NCBI RefSeq assembly: GCF_001682385.1
Contig: NZ_CP016210.1
Location: 3,472,001-3,536,000 of the forward strand
Length of the DNA stretch: 64,000 nucleotides
Source of the DNA: Azoarcus olearius
Lineage (GTDB): Bacteria; Pseudomonadota; Gammaproteobacteria; Burkholderiales; Rhodocyclaceae
Direction of reading: 5' to 3'
Shown: one piece after another, positions 9,446 to 17,875 of the stretch
How positions within the stretch are numbered: the stretch's first letter is position 1
Layout of the letters: every line of letters starts with the position of its first letter
The notes under the pieces: model-generated
What the model was told of the DNA's origin: nothing
Databases searched by the model: none
What the model saw: the letters and a program-made list of their open reading frames with translations, nothing else
Program-made: the position numbers and the translations under genes

Positions 9446-11557
9446 ATGGAAGAAGCGGTCGGCAAGCTCTGGCACCGCCTCGTCACCCGCGCCGCCGGCG
9501 GCAGCCATCCGGAAGCGGCAGTGACGCTGAAGGCGGTCGAACGGCGCGTCGGCGTGGTGTTCCGCGCGCTCGGCGGCGACGGCGGCCTGCGGGTGGCCGC
9601 GGCAACCGAGGACGAGCATGGCGCGCGACGGAGCTGGCTGGCGCGCGTCGCCGGCAGCGGCGAGAAGATCGCGCGCGCGCGGCTGGACGAGAACACGCTG
9701 CGGCTGCCACCGAAGATCGAGGTGTTCGCGGATGCGGGGCTGAATCGGGATTTGTATGTGTGGCTGGGGGCGCTGGCGGGGGCTTGGGTGGAGGTGGGGA
9801 AGCGCCGCGCAGGCGCTCCGGATACCGGAGAAGCCCCGAAGCCCCACAACGATAGAGCCGCGCGGTACTGTCCCTCCCCCTTCAAGGGGGAGGTGAGGAG
9901 GGGGATGGGGTTGGAGCTTGCACTGTCGCTTAACCCCATCCCCACCCCACCCCTCCCCTTGAAGGGGAGGGGGCAAGACCGCGCGGTAATCGAGCGTAAT
10001 CGCGCCCCCATCGGTGGAGAGCCGTCCGCAGCAGATCGAACTCCGTCCCTGTCCCAACTCAACCCCGAACTCCACCTCAACCAACTCGCCACCCTCCACC
10101 TGCTCACCCGCTGGCCCGGCCTCGCCGCCAGTTACCGGCGCCTCCTCGTCGCCACCCTCGCACTCCGCCCCGACCCGGCCAGGCTTCCGCCTGCCGAGGC
10201 CGAGCGTGAGCGCGCGCTGCGACGCGCCCTGATCCAGCCCGGCAGCATCGACCTCCTGCCCGACGTGCCGCCCGGCACCCTGGCCGCCTGCCCGGTGCTG
10301 CTGTGGCTGGCGCCGCCCCCGGCCGCCAGCGCCGACAGCCCGGCTCCCACCCGCCAGCACACCGACCACGCCGCCTCAGCCACCGCCAACAACGACGAAG
10401 AACGCCGCGCCCATCGCGCCGAGCGCGTCGACACCCCGCAGCAGAAGCACGGCCTGCTGATGCTGTTCCGCGCGGAAAGCCTGTTGTCGGTGGCGGAGTT
10501 CATCAAGCTCGACCGCAGCACCGACGACGATCCCGACCCCGACGCCGCCTCTGCCGCGGCCGGGCTCGATCACCTGTCGCTCGCGCGCGATGGCGAGCGC
10601 GTCGCCTCCAAGGTGCGCTTCGACCTCGACCTGCCCTCCGCGGCCGAGGACGACGTGGTGCTGGGCGACGGCATCGCGCTGCCGGAATGGGACTACCGCA
10701 AGAACCTGCTGCGCGAGGACCACGTGCGCCTGCTCGAACTCGCCGCCAACCCGGCCGATCCGCGCGCCGCGCCGGCGCCGCTGCCGCCGCGCTTGCGTCG
10801 CGGGGCGCGCCGGCTGCAGCAGCAGTTTGCCGCGCTGCAGCCGGCGCGGCGCTGGATCAAGGCGCAGGCCGACGGCAGCGAACTCGATGTGGACGCCGCG
10901 GTGCGCGCCGCCACCGACCGCGCCTGCGGCCGCCATCCTTCGGATCAGCTGTGGCTGTCGCTGGAGCGGCGCGAGCGCGACCTCGCCTGCCTGGCGCTGG
11001 CCGACCTGTCGCTGTCGACCGACAGCTGGGTGTCGAGCGAGGCGCGCGTGATCGACGTGATCCGCGACAGCCTGCTGCTGTTCGGCGAGGCGCTGGCCGC
11101 CACCGGCGACCGCTTCGCGCTGTGCGGCTTCTCGTCGGTGAAGCGCAGCCAGGTGCGCTTCCACCGCCTGAAGGACTTCGACGAGCGCTTCGACGACCGC
11201 ATCCGCGGCCGGGTGATGGCGATCAAGCCCGGTTACTACACCCGGCTGGGCGCCGCCATCCGCCACGCCACCGCGCTGCTCGAACCGCAGCCGGTGCAGC
11301 GCCGGGTGCTGCTGATCCTGTCCGACGGCAAGCCCAACGACCTCGATCTGTACGACGGCCGCTACGGCATCGAGGACACCCGCATGGCGGTGGCGGAAGC
11401 GCGCCGCCGCGGCGTACTGCCCTTCTGCGTCACCATCGACCGCGAAGGCGCCGACTACCTGCCCCATCTGTTCGGCCCGGCCGGCTACGCGGTGATCCGC
11501 AAGCCGGAGGAACTGCCCGCCCGGCTGCCGATGTTCTACGCCCAGCTCACGAGGTGA
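9446..11557 (+). CDS. norD: NorD, von Willebrand factor A-domain NO reductase activation protein
   Basis: A 703-residue protein. The N-terminal part is NorD-like (VGKLWHRLVTRAAGG, DAGLNRDLYVWLGAL). The C-terminal VWA domain has the MIDAS motif DLSLSTDS at about residue 520, followed by PGYYTRLGAAIRHA and LSDGKPNDLDLY. With NorQ it activates NorB. Residues about 115-200 are unlike NorD: they include a translated copy of the dispersed inverted repeat (SLNPIPTPPLPLKGRGQ) and low-quality flanks, after which NorD-like sequence resumes at ELHLNQLATLHLLTRWPGLA. The reading frame stays open, so the protein may tolerate an inserted linker. The Dnr-like gene follows after 2 bp. Confidence 0.93.
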   Translation: MEEAVGKLWHRLVTRAAGGSHPEAAVTLKAVERRVGVVFRALGGDGGLRVAAATEDEHGARRSWLARVAGSGEKIARARLDENTLRLPPKIEVFADAGLNRDLYVWLGALAGAWVEVGKRRAGAPDTGEAPKPHNDRAARYCPSPFKGEVRRGMGLELALSLNPIPTPPLPLKGRGQDRAVIERNRAPIGGEPSAADRTPSLSQLNPELHLNQLATLHLLTRWPGLAASYRRLLVATLALRPDPARLPPAEAERERALRRALIQPGSIDLLPDVPPGTLAACPVLLWLAPPPAASADSPAPTRQHTDHAASATANNDEERRAHRAERVDTPQQKHGLLMLFRAESLLSVAEFIKLDRSTDDDPDPDAASAAAGLDHLSLARDGERVASKVRFDLDLPSAAEDDVVLGDGIALPEWDYRKNLLREDHVRLLELAANPADPRAAPAPLPPRLRRGARRLQQQFAALQPARRWIKAQADGSELDVDAAVRAATDRACGRHPSDQLWLSLERRERDLACLALADLSLSTDSWVSSEARVIDVIRDSLLLFGEALAATGDRFALCGFSSVKRSQVRFHRLKDFDERFDDRIRGRVMAIKPGYYTRLGAAIRHATALLEPQPVQRRVLLILSDGKPNDLDLYDGRYGIEDTRMAVAEARRRGVLPFCVTIDREGADYLPHLFGPAGYAVIRKPEELPARLPMFYAQLTR
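9871..9973. repeat. Dispersed inverted-repeat element inside norD
   Basis: Unit A at 9871-9912 and its near reverse complement, unit B, at 9932-9973 are the same sequence family as the intergenic block at 1551-1711 (GGGGATGGGGT tail; AAGGGGAGG core). The loop here is only about 19 bp. Smaller hairpins lie just upstream at 9801-9817 and 9817-9829. The whole block is read through in frame by norD. Confidence 0.85.
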
Positions 11558-11559
11558 CG

Positions 11560-12324
11560 ATGCGCCACGAGTGCCCTCCCTGCCTGTCGCCCGCGGACGC
11601 CGCCACGCCCCTGCCCGCCGCCGCGCGCACGCTCGACATCCCCACCGAGCGCATCTGCCAGCTGCTCGCCACCGCGCCGCTGTTCGACGGCCTCGCCCAA
11701 GGCGAGATCGCGCGGTTTGCGCGCGGCGTGCGCGAGATCAAGGCCGCGCGCGGCGAGATCCTGTTCCACCGCGGCGACGCCTGCAGCGGCTTCCACCTGA
11801 TCCTCACCGGCCAGATCAAGCTCGCCTTCGTCTCGGCGGCCGGCAACGAGAAGGTGGTGGAGATCCTGCACCCCGGCCAGACCTTCGGCGAGGCGGTGAT
11901 GTTCATGGACACGCCCTACGTGGTGATGGCGCAGGCGCTGGCCGACAGCACGCTGCTGCATATCGCCAAGCAGGTGGTGTTCGACGAGATGGAGCGCGAC
12001 CCGGTGTTCTGCCGCAAGCTGATTGCCGGCCTGTCGCGCCGGCTGCACCACCTGATCGCCGACGTCGAGAACTATTCGCTGCGCTCCGGGCGCGACCGCA
12101 TCGTGGGCTACCTGCTGCGCGAGGTCGACGACGACAACCCCGCCGGCAGCCGCGTAGCGATACGGCTGCGCACCAGCAAGGCGACGATCGCGTCGCGCCT
12201 CAACCTCACCCAGGAACACTTCTCGCGCATCCTGCACGACCTGATCGAGGCCGGGCTGATCGAGGTCGCCGGGCGCACGATCCGCATTCCGGACCTGGCC
12301 CGCCTGCGCGCCAGCCTGGACTGA
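11560..12324 (+). CDS. Crp/Fnr-family regulator, Dnr-like (second copy)
   Basis: A 254-residue protein. Beta-barrel motifs FHLILTGQIKLAFVSAAGNE and GQTFGEAVMFMDTPY closely parallel those of the first copy at 2314. The HTH region reads SKATIASRLNLTQEHFSRIL, with E-x-x-SR in the recognition helix. The N-terminus has two cysteines (ECPPC) but not the four-cysteine Fnr cluster, so NO sensing in the Dnr manner is more likely than a 4Fe-4S oxygen switch. The start ATG is 2 bp after the norD stop with GAGGTG just upstream, so it is probably co-transcribed with norQ-norD, which would give feedback control. Confidence 0.88.
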   Translation: MRHECPPCLSPADAATPLPAAARTLDIPTERICQLLATAPLFDGLAQGEIARFARGVREIKAARGEILFHRGDACSGFHLILTGQIKLAFVSAAGNEKVVEILHPGQTFGEAVMFMDTPYVVMAQALADSTLLHIAKQVVFDEMERDPVFCRKLIAGLSRRLHHLIADVENYSLRSGRDRIVGYLLREVDDDNPAGSRVAIRLRTSKATIASRLNLTQEHFSRILHDLIEAGLIEVAGRTIRIPDLARLRASLD

Positions 12325-12350
12325 GGGCGCGGCGGGAGCGATGCCCGCCG

Positions 12351-13583
12351 CTAGTACAGCACCCGGCAGCGGATGGTGCCTTCGATCGAGCACAGCTCGT
12401 CGAAGGCCACCTGGCTGGCGGCGGCATCCACGTCGATCACCACGTAGCCGAGGTCCGGCGTGGTCTGCAGGTACTGGCCGGCGATGTTGATGCCGGCCCG
12501 CGAGAAGCGCTCGTTGATGCGCGCGAGCATGCCGGGCACGTTGCGGTGGATGTGCAGCACGCGGCACTTGCCGGCGTGCTCGGGCAGCGACACCTCGGGG
12601 AAATTCACCGCGGTGACGGTGGAGCCGTTGTTGCTGTAGCGGATCAGCTTGGCGGCGACCTCGCGGCCGATGTTGGCCTGCGCTTCGGCGGTGGAGCCGC
12701 CGATGTGGGGCGTCAGGATGACGTTGTCGAAGCGGGTGAGCGGCGACACGAAGGGGTCGTCGTTGCCTTCCGGCTCCACCGGGAAGACGTCGATCGCGGC
12801 GCCGAGCAGGTGGCCCGTCTCCAGCGCCTGGGCGAGCGCGTCGATGTCCACCACGGTGCCGCGCGAGGCGTTGATGAGGAAGCTGCCGGCCTTCATCGCG
12901 GCCAGCTGCGGCGCGGCGATCATGTTCATCGTCGCCGGGGTTTCCGGCACGTGCAGGCTCACCACGTCGGCCACCGCCAGCAGCGCGTCGAGCGAGCCGA
13001 GCTGGCGGGCGTTGCCGAGCGGCAGCCGGGTCTCGATGTCGTGGAACACCACGCTCATGCCGAGCTGTTCGGCGAGCACGCCCACCTGGGTGCCGATATG
13101 ACCGTAGCCGACGATACCCAGCGTCTTGCCGCGCACCTCCCAGGCGTTGGCGGCGCTCTTCATCCAGCCGCCGCGGTGCTGCAGCGCGTTGCGCGCCGGG
13201 ATGCCGCGCATCAGCATGATGGTTTCGGCGATCACCAGCTCGGCCACGCTGCGGGTGTTGGAGAAAGGCGCGTTGAACACCGGCACGCCGCGCGCCGCGG
13301 CGGCGCCCAGGTCCACCTGGTTGGTGCCGATGCAGAAGCAGCCGACGGCGACCAGCTTGGGCGCCTGCGCCAGCACCTCGGCGGTGAGGCGGGTGCGCGA
13401 GCGGATGCCGACGAAGTGGGCGTGGGCCAGCGCCTGCGCCAGCTCCTCACCCGCCAGCGCCTTGGCGACGGCGGTGACGCTGCCGTAGCCGTCGGCGCGG
13501 AAGGCTTCCACCGCGGAGGCGTGGATGCCTTCGAACAGCACCACGTTGAGCTTGTCCTTCTGCACCGAAAGGCGCTGATTCAT
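12351..13583 (-). CDS. serA: D-3-phosphoglycerate dehydrogenase
   Basis: A 410-residue protein of the E. coli SerA type. The NAD-binding motif is VGYGHIGTQVGVLAEQLG, followed by LHVPETPAT, FLINASRGTVVD and the catalytic-histidine segment LTPHIGGSTAEAQ. A C-terminal ACT domain (VLHIHRNVPGMLARINERFS) is the serine-binding regulatory part. It catalyses the first step of serine synthesis. Its place between the nor and ccoG/nsrR blocks is unexpected but need not mean a functional link. It converges with the Dnr-like gene. Confidence 0.96.
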   Translation of the reverse strand: MNQRLSVQKDKLNVVLFEGIHASAVEAFRADGYGSVTAVAKALAGEELAQALAHAHFVGIRSRTRLTAEVLAQAPKLVAVGCFCIGTNQVDLGAAAARGVPVFNAPFSNTRSVAELVIAETIMLMRGIPARNALQHRGGWMKSAANAWEVRGKTLGIVGYGHIGTQVGVLAEQLGMSVVFHDIETRLPLGNARQLGSLDALLAVADVVSLHVPETPATMNMIAAPQLAAMKAGSFLINASRGTVVDIDALAQALETGHLLGAAIDVFPVEPEGNDDPFVSPLTRFDNVILTPHIGGSTAEAQANIGREVAAKLIRYSNNGSTVTAVNFPEVSLPEHAGKCRVLHIHRNVPGMLARINERFSRAGINIAGQYLQTTPDLGYVVIDVDAAASQVAFDELCSIEGTIRCRVLY

Positions 13584-13617
13584 CGGGCCGTCCTCCTTGC
13601 TGCGTTGCTCGCCGCGG

Positions 13618-15024
13618 CTAGGGCATCCAGAACCTGGCGGTTTCGCTGACGCGGACGCCGGCGTTGGCGGTGTCCGTCACGGTGAAGCGGATCGGGTGCG
13701 CACCCGGCGCCGCCGCGCCCGCCTCCACCCGCACCTGCGCGGTGGCGGCGGCGGTGGACGCCGGCGCGACCTGCACCTCCATGCGCTCCGCGAGGTGGAT
13801 GCCTTCCAGCCCGTCCACGGTTACAGCATAGGTGCGCGGCTGCTCGCTCGCGTTGATGAGTTGCAGACGGAAAGTATTTTCAATGGAGCCGTCGGCCGCC
13901 TCGCTCGCCAGCGTGGCGCGGTCGCGCTGGATGTCGAGCTTGAGCGGCATGCGGGTGGCAAGCGACCACACGGTGCCGCCGAGCAGCGCCACGAACACCG
14001 CGCTATAGACCAGCACCCGCGGCCGCACGGCACGACGCAGGATGGTGGCGCGCGTGCTGTGCTGCTTCACCGCGTTCTCGGTGGAGTAGCGGATCAGCCC
14101 GCGCGGGTAGTTCATCTTGTCCATCACCTGATCGCAGGCGTCGATGCAGGCGGCGCAGCCGATGCACTCCAGTTGCAAGCCGTTGCGGATGTCGATGCCG
14201 GTGGGGCAGACCTGCACGCACATGCTGCAGTCGATGCAGTCGCCCAGCCCTTTTTCGCGCGCATCCACCTTCTTCGAACGCCCGCCGCGCGGCTCGCCGC
14301 GTTCCTCGTCGTAGGCCACGATCAGGGTGTCGGGGTCGAACATCACGAACTGGAACTGGGCGTAGGGGCAGATGTACTTGCACATCTGCTCGCGCATGAA
14401 GCCGGCGTTGCCATAGGTGGCGGCGCCGTAGAACAGCACCCAGAAGGTTTCCCAGCCGGACAGCGACAGCGTCATCGCCTCGGCCGCGAGTTCGCGGATC
14501 GGCGTGAAATAGCCGACGAAGGTGAAGCCGGTCCACAGCGCCACCAGCAGCCAGACCGCGTGCTTGGCGGTCTTCAGCCCGACCTTGCGCGGCGTCCACG
14601 CCGCGGCATCCAGCTTCATGCGCTTCGCGCGGTCGCCCTCGATGGTCTTCTCTATCCACAGGAAGAGTTCGGTATAGACCGTCTGCGGACAGGTGTAGCC
14701 GCACCACACGCGCCCCGCCACCGTGGTGAACAGGAACAGCGCCAGCGCCGAAATCACCAGCAGCACCGCGAGGTAGATGGTGTCCTGCGGCCACAGCACG
14801 AAGTCGAAGACGTAGAAGCGGCGCGCGTCGAGGTCGAACAGCACCGCCTGGCGGCCGTTCCAGGGCAGCCAGCACAGGCCGTAGAAGACGATTTGCGTCA
14901 GCCAGGCGAAGACCCAGCGCCAGCGCTGGAACACGCCACTGATCGAACGCGGATAGACCTTGGGTTCTGAAGCAAACAGGGGTTGGATGTTGATGACGCG
15001 CTGGCTTTTGGTGGGCTCGGACAT
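13618..15024 (-). CDS. ccoG: CcoG, copper-reducing cytochrome c oxidase accessory protein
   Basis: About 468 residues from MSEPTKSQR; an in-frame ATG at 15039 would add five residues, and neither has a clear ribosome site. Features are four or five membrane segments, the VWCGYTCPQTVYTE and CKYICPYAQFQF motifs, two 4Fe-4S clusters (CIDCSMCVQVCPTGIDI, CIGCAACIDACDQV), and a C-terminal periplasmic immunoglobulin-like domain. CcoG (also called RdxA/FixG) reduces Cu(II) for cbb3 oxidase assembly. No ccoNOP genes are in the window; here it is divergent from nsrR across two NsrR-type operators. Confidence 0.92.
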   Translation of the reverse strand: MSEPTKSQRVINIQPLFASEPKVYPRSISGVFQRWRWVFAWLTQIVFYGLCWLPWNGRQAVLFDLDARRFYVFDFVLWPQDTIYLAVLLVISALALFLFTTVAGRVWCGYTCPQTVYTELFLWIEKTIEGDRAKRMKLDAAAWTPRKVGLKTAKHAVWLLVALWTGFTFVGYFTPIRELAAEAMTLSLSGWETFWVLFYGAATYGNAGFMREQMCKYICPYAQFQFVMFDPDTLIVAYDEERGEPRGGRSKKVDAREKGLGDCIDCSMCVQVCPTGIDIRNGLQLECIGCAACIDACDQVMDKMNYPRGLIRYSTENAVKQHSTRATILRRAVRPRVLVYSAVFVALLGGTVWSLATRMPLKLDIQRDRATLASEAADGSIENTFRLQLINASEQPRTYAVTVDGLEGIHLAERMEVQVAPASTAAATAQVRVEAGAAAPGAHPIRFTVTDTANAGVRVSETARFWMP

Positions 15025-15089
15025 GGAGAGGCGCCGCATGGCACGGTAAGGAAAGACGGACCGTTGCCGGCGGCGTTGCCAGCGCGCAT

Positions 15090-15112
15090 AAGCTGCATTT
15101 CCTATGCAGCTT
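15090..15112. promoter_or_regulatory. NsrR-type operator 1
   Basis: A perfect 9-bp inverted repeat AAGCTGCAT / ATGCAGCTT with a 5-bp spacer, 23 bp overall. This matches the geometry of NsrR operators (paired AAG-TGCAT half sites). It lies in the ccoG-nsrR divergent region. Confidence 0.8.
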
Positions 15113-15137
15113 TGAGACTACCAGCGCCCGGGACCAT

Positions 15138-15160
15138 AATCAACATCTTCCATGCAGCTT
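15138..15160. promoter_or_regulatory. NsrR-type operator 2 (one strong half site)
   Basis: The right half is identical to operator 1 (ATGCAGCTT). The left half is degenerate but keeps the CAT at the same spacing. It ends 8 bp before the nsrR ATG, a typical autorepression position. Confidence 0.7.
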
Positions 15161-15168
15161 TAACAGCC

Positions 15169-15630
15169 ATGCGCCTCAGTACCTTTTCCGACTACTGCCT
15201 GCGGGTGTTGATGTACCTCGGCGAGCAGGCCGACCGGCTCAGCACCGTGGCCGAGATCGCGCGTGCGCACGACATCTCCGAAAGCCACCTGACCAAGGTG
15301 GTGCACCAGCTCGGCCGCAGCGGCTACGTGGATACGCTGCGCGGCAAGGGCGGCGGCATGCGGCTGGCGCGCGCGCCGCGCGAGATCGTGCTGGGCGAGG
15401 TGCTGCGCCAGACCGAGACCGACTTCGCGCTGGTGGAGTGCTTCGGCGACGAACCGCACTGCTACATGGAGGGCGCCTGCCAGCTGCAGGCGGTGCTGGG
15501 CGAGGCGCTGGGGGCGATGTTCCGCGTGCTCGACGGCTACACCCTGGCCGACCTGCTGCAGCGCCCGGACGGCAGCACCCGTGTGCTCGCCTTCGCGCCG
15601 CGCGCGGCGGGCGGCGGGCGCATCGGCTGA
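15169..15630 (+). CDS. nsrR: NsrR, NO-sensing Rrf2-family repressor
   Basis: A 153-residue Rrf2-family protein. The N-terminal winged HTH (MRLSTFSDYCLRVLMYLGEQ; ISESHLTKVVHQLGRSGYVD) is followed by the cluster-binding loop with C91, C98 and C104, very close to C91, C96 and C102 of E. coli NsrR. NsrR binds an iron-sulfur cluster that is destroyed by NO, releasing repression of NO-detoxifying genes. Two operator-like sites overlap its promoter, so autoregulation is likely. It converges with the HPP-CBS gene, and the two stop codons are almost adjacent. Confidence 0.95.
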   Translation: MRLSTFSDYCLRVLMYLGEQADRLSTVAEIARAHDISESHLTKVVHQLGRSGYVDTLRGKGGGMRLARAPREIVLGEVLRQTETDFALVECFGDEPHCYMEGACQLQAVLGEALGAMFRVLDGYTLADLLQRPDGSTRVLAFAPRAAGGGRIG

Positions 15631-15631
15631 T

Positions 15632-16861
15632 TCAGGCCGCGGCCGCGAGCCGGCCCTGGTAGAACTCGGCGATCAGGTCGCGCGGCGCAACGATGCCGGT
15701 GAGGCGGCCGTCGTCATCCACGATGGGCACGTGGCTGTGGCCGGCACCGCCGAGCAGCGCGATGAGTTCCACCACCGGGGTGTTCTCGTTGGCGGTCTGC
15801 GCCGGCGCGCTCATGATCTGCCCCGCCACCTCGGCCTTGTCGGCGTGGCTGCGGCCGCTCCTGCGGATGAAGTCGCGCAGGCGGTCGTCGAAGCCGCGGT
15901 ACACCGTGAGGTCGGCCTGGCGCATGAAGTCGGCCAGGGTGAGGATGCCGATCACCCGGCGCGCGCGGTTCACCACCGGCAGCGCCTTGACGTGGTGGGC
16001 GCGCATCAGCGCCCAGGCGTCCTCCAGCAGCGTTCCGTATTCCACCGCCACCACCTCGCGCGTCATCACTTCGTGGCAGCGCACGGTGCCGAAGCGGCGG
16101 CGGTAGGCGTGCGCCTCGGCGCGCATGAAGAGGTCGCGCAGGTCCTCGCGGCTGATGTCGAGCACCTGGTTGTATTCGTCCAGCACCGCGTCCAGGTCCT
16201 GTTCCGACACGCCCTGCCGTGGCGCGGGCGCCGCCGGCGCCGGCGCGGTGGCGGCGATCACCGCCTTGCGCTGCGGGTATTCGCGGCCGGTGGCGCGGTT
16301 GTACAGCATCGCCAGCAGCAGCAGGCAGAGCGAATTCAGCAGCACCGGATAGACGATGAAGCCGTAACCCATGTCGTGGATCGCCGGGCCGCCGACCACC
16401 GCGGTCAGCGCCACCGCGCCGGCCGGCGGGTGGATGCAGCGCAGCACGAACATCAGCCCGATCGCCACCGACACCGCCGCGGCGGCGGCCACCGCCGGGG
16501 CCGGAAAGCCGTGTGCGCAGCTGACACCGACGGCAGCGGCGACCAGGTTGCCGCCCAGCATGGCCCACGGCTGCGCGAGCGGGCTGGCCGGCACCGCGAA
16601 CAGCAGCACCGCGGACGCACCCATCGGCGCGATGATCCACGGCAGGGCCGCGTCGGCATCGACGAACAGGCGCCCGAGCAGCGCGGTGGCGAGGATGCCG
16701 AGCAGTGCGCCGAAACCGGCGCGCAGGCGCTCGACGCCATTGACGCGCTGCTGGTCGGGCAGAAAGCCGGAAAGGAAGGCGAGCAAGGAGGCGGGTGTCT
16801 TCAACGATGAGCCTGGCGAGCATGGAAACGGAAGGAACGCCGGCCGCGCCGTTGCAGCCAT
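15632..16861 (-). CDS. HPP-family membrane protein with C-terminal CBS pair
   Basis: About 409 residues from MAATARPAFLPF; the frame stays open to a TTG at 16957, so the start is uncertain. The membrane part (residues about 45-190) has the HPP signature RCIHPPAGAVALTAVVGG and IIAPMGASAVLLFAVP with four or five helices. The C-terminal half carries two CBS domains (VMTREVVAVEYGTLLEDAWA; IMSAPAQTANENTPVVELIA), which usually bind adenine nucleotides. HPP proteins include chloroplast nitrite transporters, and bacterial members often lie near nitrogen-oxide genes. A role in nitrite movement or sensing is therefore possible, but unproven. Confidence 0.85.
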   Translation of the reverse strand: MAATARPAFLPFPCSPGSSLKTPASLLAFLSGFLPDQQRVNGVERLRAGFGALLGILATALLGRLFVDADAALPWIIAPMGASAVLLFAVPASPLAQPWAMLGGNLVAAAVGVSCAHGFPAPAVAAAAAVSVAIGLMFVLRCIHPPAGAVALTAVVGGPAIHDMGYGFIVYPVLLNSLCLLLLAMLYNRATGREYPQRKAVIAATAPAPAAPAPRQGVSEQDLDAVLDEYNQVLDISREDLRDLFMRAEAHAYRRRFGTVRCHEVMTREVVAVEYGTLLEDAWALMRAHHVKALPVVNRARRVIGILTLADFMRQADLTVYRGFDDRLRDFIRRSGRSHADKAEVAGQIMSAPAQTANENTPVVELIALLGGAGHSHVPIVDDDGRLTGIVAPRDLIAEFYQGRLAAAA

Positions 16862-16995
16862 CGGGGTGGGCGCGCCCTTGCGCCCGGGTGCAGGACCGGA
16901 AAAGCCTGCGCGCGGATTCGAACACGCCCCGCGCGGGGTGGATATGACACCGGTCAAGCCCCGTCCGCGCGCTCGCGCGGGACGGATTGCGGATT

Positions 16996-17009
16996 TTGAC
17001 TCGAATCAA
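16996..17009. promoter_or_regulatory. Fnr/Dnr-type box TTGACTCGAATCAA
   Basis: A TTGAC-N4-ATCAA palindrome between the HPP-CBS gene and the c5 cytochrome gene, 100 bp before the cytochrome start and about 135 bp from the HPP-CBS start. It could serve either gene. Confidence 0.75.
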
Positions 17010-17109
17010 GCACTTTTCGCACGCGGCTTCGTAGCATGGGCTCCACTCGACGCCGACCGCGCCTTCAATGGCCGGCGCGATCCCCGCCACAGAACCCCTG
17101 GAGTCCGTC

Positions 17110-17496
17110 ATGAAACACAGCCTCATCGCCGCCGCCCTTCTCGCCGGCCTGCTCGGCGCCTGCAGCAAGCAGGAGAGCGCCCCCGCCGCGCCCAGCGCCC
17201 CGGTTGCCGCCCCCGCGCCCGCGCCGGCCCCCGTCGCCCAGAACACCGCGGGCGAAGGCGTCTACAAGAAGGTGTGCGCGATGTGCCACGCCGCCGGTGT
17301 GGCGGGCGCGCCCAAGCCCGGCGACAAGGCCGACTGGGGCCCGCGCATCGCGCAGGGCGCCGACACGCTGTACAAGCACGCGCTGGACGGCTTTACCGGC
17401 CAGAAAGGCATGATGCCGGCGCGCGGCGGCGCGGCCACGCTGACCGACGACGAGGTGAAGGCGGCGGTGGACCACATGGTGGCCAAGTCGCAGTAA
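17110..17496 (+). CDS. c5-type cytochrome lipoprotein
   Basis: A 128-residue protein. The signal peptide ends in a lipobox (LLGACS, Cys18), then comes an Ala/Pro-rich linker (residues about 22-43) and one class I heme c domain with CAMCH at 56-60 and a Met ligand in GQKGMMPARGG. The domain ends like cytochrome c5 (LTDDEVKAAVDHMV). It is probably anchored to a membrane on the periplasmic side and could carry electrons to NorC or NosZ. The Fnr-type box upstream supports expression with the denitrification genes. The start at 17110 gives a proper signal peptide; the upstream frame does not. Confidence 0.92.
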   Translation: MKHSLIAAALLAGLLGACSKQESAPAAPSAPVAAPAPAPAPVAQNTAGEGVYKKVCAMCHAAGVAGAPKPGDKADWGPRIAQGADTLYKHALDGFTGQKGMMPARGGAATLTDDEVKAAVDHMVAKSQ

Positions 17497-17555
17497 GCCG
17501 CTTTTGTCTGCCCGCCGGGCTGACGGCCGCCGCGCGCTCCCCCGCGCGGGGGGCG

Positions 17556-17828
17556 TCAGCCGCCTGCGCGGGCGCGCGCGGCCATCTGCCGCAGGCGGTC
17601 GCGGGTCGGCTCGTCGGCCGTCACCGCCTGCAGGTGCTGCTCGGTCTTCGCCGCAAAGGCGGGCGACGCCAGCCCTGCCTGCACCAGCCCAAGGCGCTGG
17701 ATCAGATCGTCGATGAGATACCAGTCCTCATCGCTCACCGCCACCACCCCGCCCCCGCGCATCCGCGCCTTGGCGTCGATGTCGCCACCGAAGTGCGCGT
17801 AGGCATCGAGCGTGTCCATCGTCAGCAT
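17556..17828 (-). CDS. Small protein at the end of the nos operon, unknown
   Basis: A 90-residue acidic-start protein (MLTMDTLDAYAHFGGDIDAK) with a VSDEDWYLIDDLIQRLGLV core and a charged helical end. No motif or family is recognised. The start could also be MDTL at 17819. It is the last minus-strand gene of the nos run, 47 bp after the DUF3565 gene, and its codon use is like its neighbours. It is probably cytoplasmic since no signal peptide is visible. Confidence 0.6.
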   Translation of the reverse strand: MLTMDTLDAYAHFGGDIDAKARMRGGGVVAVSDEDWYLIDDLIQRLGLVQAGLASPAFAAKTEQHLQAVTADEPTRDRLRQMAARARAGG

Positions 17829-17875
17829 GGCTGCCCTCCCATGACGCGCCGATCGCGCGGCGCCGGCTTTCCAGC

